NCBI GenBank assembly: GCA_029204225.1
Contig: MU832133.1
Coordinates: 1 to 64,000 of the forward strand
Length of the DNA: 64,000 nucleotides
Reading direction: 5' to 3'
From: Diphasiastrum complanatum
Lineage: Eukaryota > Streptophyta > Lycopodiopsida > Lycopodiales > Lycopodiaceae
Part shown: piece after piece, positions 59,590-64,000 of the stretch
Layout of the letters: each line of letters begins with the position of its first letter
How positions within the stretch are numbered: position 1 is the first letter of the stretch
Position numbers and translations under genes: made by a program
The notes under the pieces: model-generated
Database searches by the model: none
Told to the model about the DNA's origin: nothing
Seen by the model: only the letters and a program-made list of their open reading frames with translations

Positions 59590-61650
59590 TATGGCAAATC
59601 TTTTGGACATGAACATAACAATCTTCCCCTCTTGAATTGCATCTAACCTTCAAAGTGAAATCAAATAAGTTCTTCTTTATGCTCTCAAGTCTATTCCAAG
59701 AATCAACCATTTCATCTAATCAAGCACTAGGAAAAAGAATAATTTTCAATTGTTTAATGTCTAAACCTGAGTACTTTTTCATGTTCCAAAGTGCACTAGG
59801 TGCTAAATCTTACAATTGGATTAGATTTTTTTAAAGTCCAAACATATCACTTTCAATTGGCTTACATGAAATACTAGGTGAGCAATGCATTTGCTTTGAA
59901 GACCAGTATGTAAGCTAAGGAATCAATTTTCTTTATAATATGAAACGTTCCATAATATTTCATAGACAATTTACAATATTTTCTCGTACGCAGTCCCATA
60001 ATCTTTTAAAATTCTAAAATAAACCCAATCATCTACCTTAATATCTCTAGGAGATCTCTTAAGATTGGCATAATGCTTAGCCATGTTTTGAGCAATACAA
60101 ATACTTTCATGACCTAATTACATTATTTCTTGCATTTCATGCAAGAAATCCACAACCTTTTGAACCTTAACAAATTTCATCTTCACAACTGGAGATTTAG
60201 GTTGCTAATAGTACATAAGCATAAACAAACTGTACTTTGTAGTAAAAGGTTTTTTTACTATTATAAGCAAATTCTGTCAAAGAGAATATTTCCAATGATA
60301 TTCCTGTGAAAAAACATAAGACCAGTTTCCATTGTCCGATTAGTCCTTTCAGTCCATCCCTCTGATTCAAAAATATCAATATAACTAAAACTAAAAAGTC
60401 TCAAATTTATGAAACAAAAAACTGAAAATGACTTATGAATTTCATATTTCTATCGATAAATATCACTCGACAATCCAAACAACTTAAACAATCTTTTATC
60501 TAAAATCTAAACCATATATAAAACATGTGTCATTGGCTTGATCGAAATAAATTTAACTAACTAAATTAACCTATCTACAACTATCCAAATAAAATCGTTT
60601 TGTTATTCCTAAGAAGTCCAACTATAAAATCCCTAAATATGTTCTGCTATCTCTTATCAGAGATATCTAAGAAATGTAATAAACCATTAATTTCAACTTT
60701 AGCTAGTTGACACGAATTACATTCACCACATAAAACTCAATGAATTAATTAAATTTTGGTAAATAAAACTCTCTTCTAACCAAAGACTCTATGTATGCCT
60801 AGATGACCCATACAATGTGTATGTCATGAATTTATTTTTCCAAAAGGTCATTCGATGATGCACATTTTTCCATTCCGAAATAACAATTTGTTTCAAATTA
60901 TACATATATTATTTCACAATCTTCTTATTTTTCTTAGTTAATCAAGATCTTTCTGAGCTCTCTCAATTTCATTCTTGCCTAAGCCAATATGGAAAATCTT
61001 CCATATCTAACCGAATTGAACGACGTTTTCATACAACCCTTTGAACAAAAGATATAAATTGGTCAAAATCTACGTGAATGAAAGTTTGATTCACCAATTC
61101 GACTAAGGTCATCGGCAACTTGATTAAAACTTTTTTTTATATATTGGGTGTCATGATCAAACTCTTCTATCAACTTAGCCCATCGAATTCTCTAATAAAA
61201 AAAATCTTGTTGATTACAACACGTAAGAGACTGCTGATCCACACACTATAAATTTATTACCATACAATTAGTGTCTACCAATTTTCAGTGTACGAATGAC
61301 TGCATAATTCTTTTTCCTAGGTTGTATAGCACAATTGAGGTCCAACAAATATTTCACTTTCAAATGCTATTGGCCTGTAATAGAACTGCTCCAATTGTAA
61401 TATCATATATGTTGATTCTTATGACAAGGTTGATTTGGATTTACAATCTCTAACACAAGAATGAAAATGATCAAGCCTTTGAGTTTCTCAAAACATTGTT
61501 TCAATTCTTCATTCCATACAATAAGTGGACTAAATTGACCTCTTTTCTTTTGGTTAACTCTACTTTTCGTCAAAGTACTAAGAGGTGCCACAAATTTGAC
61601 ATATTTTCAATAAATCTACAAAAAACTACAATAAATCCTAACACCTAAAA
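59590..61650 (-). mobile_element. gypsy element L, RNase H and integrase, decayed
   Basis: Fossil Ty3/gypsy pol on the minus strand. From right to left: WNEELKQCFEKLKGLI (about 61540; RT-RNase H junction), RWAKLIEEF-like and SFNQVADDLSRI (about 61180-61090; end of RNase H), CHELAKVEINGLLH and IFRDFIVGLL (about 60720-60600; integrase), DCRVIFIDRN (about 60460) and GWTERTNRTMETGLMFFHRN (about 60350-60290; cf. DGQTERVNQTLE). Many breaks, so it is old. RT upstream and LTRs are not recognised. Confidence 0.75.
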
Positions 61651-64000
61651 ATCCTTCTTACAAAGCCAAAAGAAGCGAAACCACACAATGAACTAAAATC
61701 TAGGATCACACAATAATAGCTATACTAGATAATCTTGGAAAATTTGAATCTTATTGACTCTAGTGTAATCTTACCATAGATCCTTGTGGTTGATGTTTTT
61801 GTGTTTTATCAGTCAGCAAAATACTTACACAAAGAATGCCAAGAGTGTAAATATTAATAGTAAAAAAAGCCAACGAAGAAATCCAAAAATTTGACAAGCT
61901 TCTTAAGATTGAAGGCACTTTTTGACAACAGCACCCAAATTTTATGTTACCCAATTCTTTCACCCTTGAAAAATTCCAAGAAATCCAAGCATTCTCAAGA
62001 AGGGGATTAGGAGCAGTCCATTAGAGAGTATAGGTGTAGTAAAGGGATCAATCCTACCAGCTACACTATAGGAGTAGAGTACTTGTGTAACATATTAATC
62101 AAAAACTAATCAAACGAGACTACTTCAATTAAAAAAATTGATGAACCACCTACACTATGCTCAACATAGATCAAATGTCTCTTCTGCCGGGTTATCACTT
62201 TTTTTGGGCACCTTCAGTTTTTTTCTTGTCTCTTTTGAGTACAAAGAAAAGGAATATTCCTACCTAATGGCTTAAAACCTTCATAAAATAGTATCTAACA
62301 CCCGACTAATGCATGCTAAAGCAAGAAAAAAGAGAGGGCAGAGAGTAGGAGTAATAGCTAATGGAGGCAAGGCCATCCTAGAAGCTTTAAACCACTTCTA
62401 GGCCTCATGGAGCATCATCCTTCATTGCTTTTATAAGTCTAAGCCAATAACATCTAGAATAAGACAGTAGTGTTATGGACTCCACATATATTACTAAAGT
62501 GAAATGGTGCACATGTTGAAAGAAAAGTTATTCTCCATTTTTATAAGAAGAAACAGAGAAGCTAGCTTAATTCCTATTGCCCTCCTATGGGCAGATCCAA
62601 AATAATATATAGAAAAAATGATGAGTCACATTATTGAAATTTGAATTACAGGAAATGTGAGAATTGCATTTCAAATATAAATCTTCTAGAAAAAAACAGC
62701 AAATATCTCCACATATTTCAGTACAATAATTCAGGCACTCAATTTGAGAGTCGTGTATAAAGAAGGATGGGAACAAGTAAATAAATTCTCCAAAGAAATT
62801 TTTTAGTAACATGAATCTATATAAATAGAACTGCAGCTCTTGTTGCTGAGCTGTAACAATTGTAACATAATTCTGAATGTAACTTCTTCACACAATATTA
62901 CAGAAAAAATACTTTTGCTATATAATGATATTGACAAACCATCAGTGCCACCCTAGACTCTACACTCTAAACCTTAAGCCTTTAGCATCCCCAACTTTTG
63001 AACTTACCAATTCTTTAGGACAAACCCAACTTCCTCTACAACCATACTGTCTTGATCATATGCATCACAGAAGCATCCTATCTTGAATTGCTTGTATGAG
63101 TAGATTCATGGAAGATCATGGTTTTGGTACTCATGCTTCTCCTGCATTTTTTGTCAAGAGCTATATCTGACCGATCACAATCTCCTGAAATGTATCTAAT
63201 GTCATAGAAGATTTTCTAGAAACTAAAGCCCGTATGACCTGTCTATTTCATCAAGCATTCAAGGACATGTAGTCCCTCTTAATGGCCGCTAAGATCTCTG
63301 AACTTAGATGAGGCGTATAATTATCACTCTGCATCGAGACATGCATTACTTTGGAAATGAAGATATCCAACCACTAGAACACTTGACAGTTATACCACGG
63401 ACAGTCCCTTGACAATGACACGTGGTCATCGATGAGAAGGAATATGTCGATAAAAGATCTATTTTGCGTATTCCCTATTACTGTGATAATCAGTACAAAC
63501 AGGCATGACTTTCTTCCTTCTGCAGCGCAGACGGTTGAAGTACACCCTAGAACTGATTTCCTTGCGTGTTTTGAGCTTATAGAGATACCATCTTCTAGGC
63601 ATTCAAATGCTCTGGTCGCCATTTGGACTTGCCTTGAACCCCGCAATAAAAGCTTTGAGTAACTTATCAAATCAGAAAATGGCAGTAAGCCTTATCTCCT
63701 CACTCCTGAAGTGGTGTTAACAAACCCCAAGATGGCCCTGCCTGCACTTTTACTCGAAGAGGAACTGAGCCATTTGAAAACATACAAAAATCTTATTTTA
63801 TTGATGGCGTTGTTACAAATTGAGATACAAGCTAGACAATTCAAAATATACTCCAAAAGCAATCCAGTAACTACGTAAGCTGATGCAACAAGACCAAAAA
63901 CCTAAAGCTCTCTTCATGATGCAGAATTGCTAACACAGTAATATATACTGGAAAATCAAGCAAAATGTTCAATTTCACAGTATTGGGGAGCTATGACAGG
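61651..64000. other. unassigned; no gene supported
   Basis: AT-rich. At 63374-63670 both strands are open for nearly 100 codons (minus: RAFECLEDGISISSKHARKS, SVLGCTSTVCAAEGRKSCLF) and base composition is more gene-like, so an exon is possible, but I see no splice model or domain. Confidence 0.35.

Noticed and set aside
63374-63670. Opposing open frames of nearly 100 codons
   Set aside because: Could be an exon, but no start, splice pair or domain supports either strand.

Overview
The window looks like intergenic DNA from a land plant with a large, repeat-rich genome. Plant-type Ty1/copia and Ty3/gypsy elements with the usual tRNA-Met-like primer site (TGGTATCAGAGC and variants), CACTA (En/Spm) DNA-transposon parts, MITEs, a LINE piece and very long dinucleotide repeats fill most of it. 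A fern or another large-genome, non-grass plant would fit, but nothing here fixes the species. Only two regions look like ordinary host genes: a broken membrane/ARM-repeat gene (32.6-37.5 kb) and a three-exon gene of unknown function on the minus strand (50.8-51.7 kb). A third coding region at the left edge (1-2.2 kb, minus strand) is well preserved but unrecognised.

Layout. 1-2.2 kb: unrecognised multi-exon gene, minus strand. 2.2-4.5 kb: about 120-bp tandem array, each unit with a near-palindrome (TTGAYGGAC...GTCCGTCAA) and usually a CATGCATG site; a LINE reverse-transcriptase fragment sits inside. 5.2-6.6 kb: GA-rich then G/T-rich simple repeats. 6.8-7.5 kb: outlying copies of the palindrome. 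7.8-10.1 kb: exon of a CACTA-associated protein split by a small copia element. 10.2-15.0 kb: copia element with two 832-bp LTRs and a long non-pol ORF. 15.6-16.2 kb: two compound microsatellites that mirror each other. 16.4-23.1 kb: copia tail with a second copia element nested in it; in the nested one a long unknown open frame occupies the place of the reverse transcriptase. 23.1-31 kb: gypsy-type gag-only element, CCGGTCGA-type minisatellite and two inverted copies of a roughly 375-bp MITE. 31.9-32.4 kb: 80-bp tandem repeat. 32.6-37.5 kb: host pseudogene with copia fragments inside it. 38.2-39.0 kb: GC-rich hairpins. 39.7-45.9 kb: copia fragments and one end of a CACTA element with transposase-like exons. 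48.8-49.2 kb: gypsy protease fragment. 49.8-50.3 kb: three 200-bp tandem repeats. 50.8-51.7 kb: host gene. 52-64 kb: old copia and gypsy fragments and AT-rich sequence with little else.

The genes do not form a pathway. The story is one of layered insertion: elements in elements, a host gene broken by a retroelement, and arrays of short palindromes that may be transposase-binding or regulatory sites. The best leads are the long unknown open frame in the nested copia element, the 24-base block it shares with the neighbouring copia element, the palindrome array and the GC-rich hairpins.
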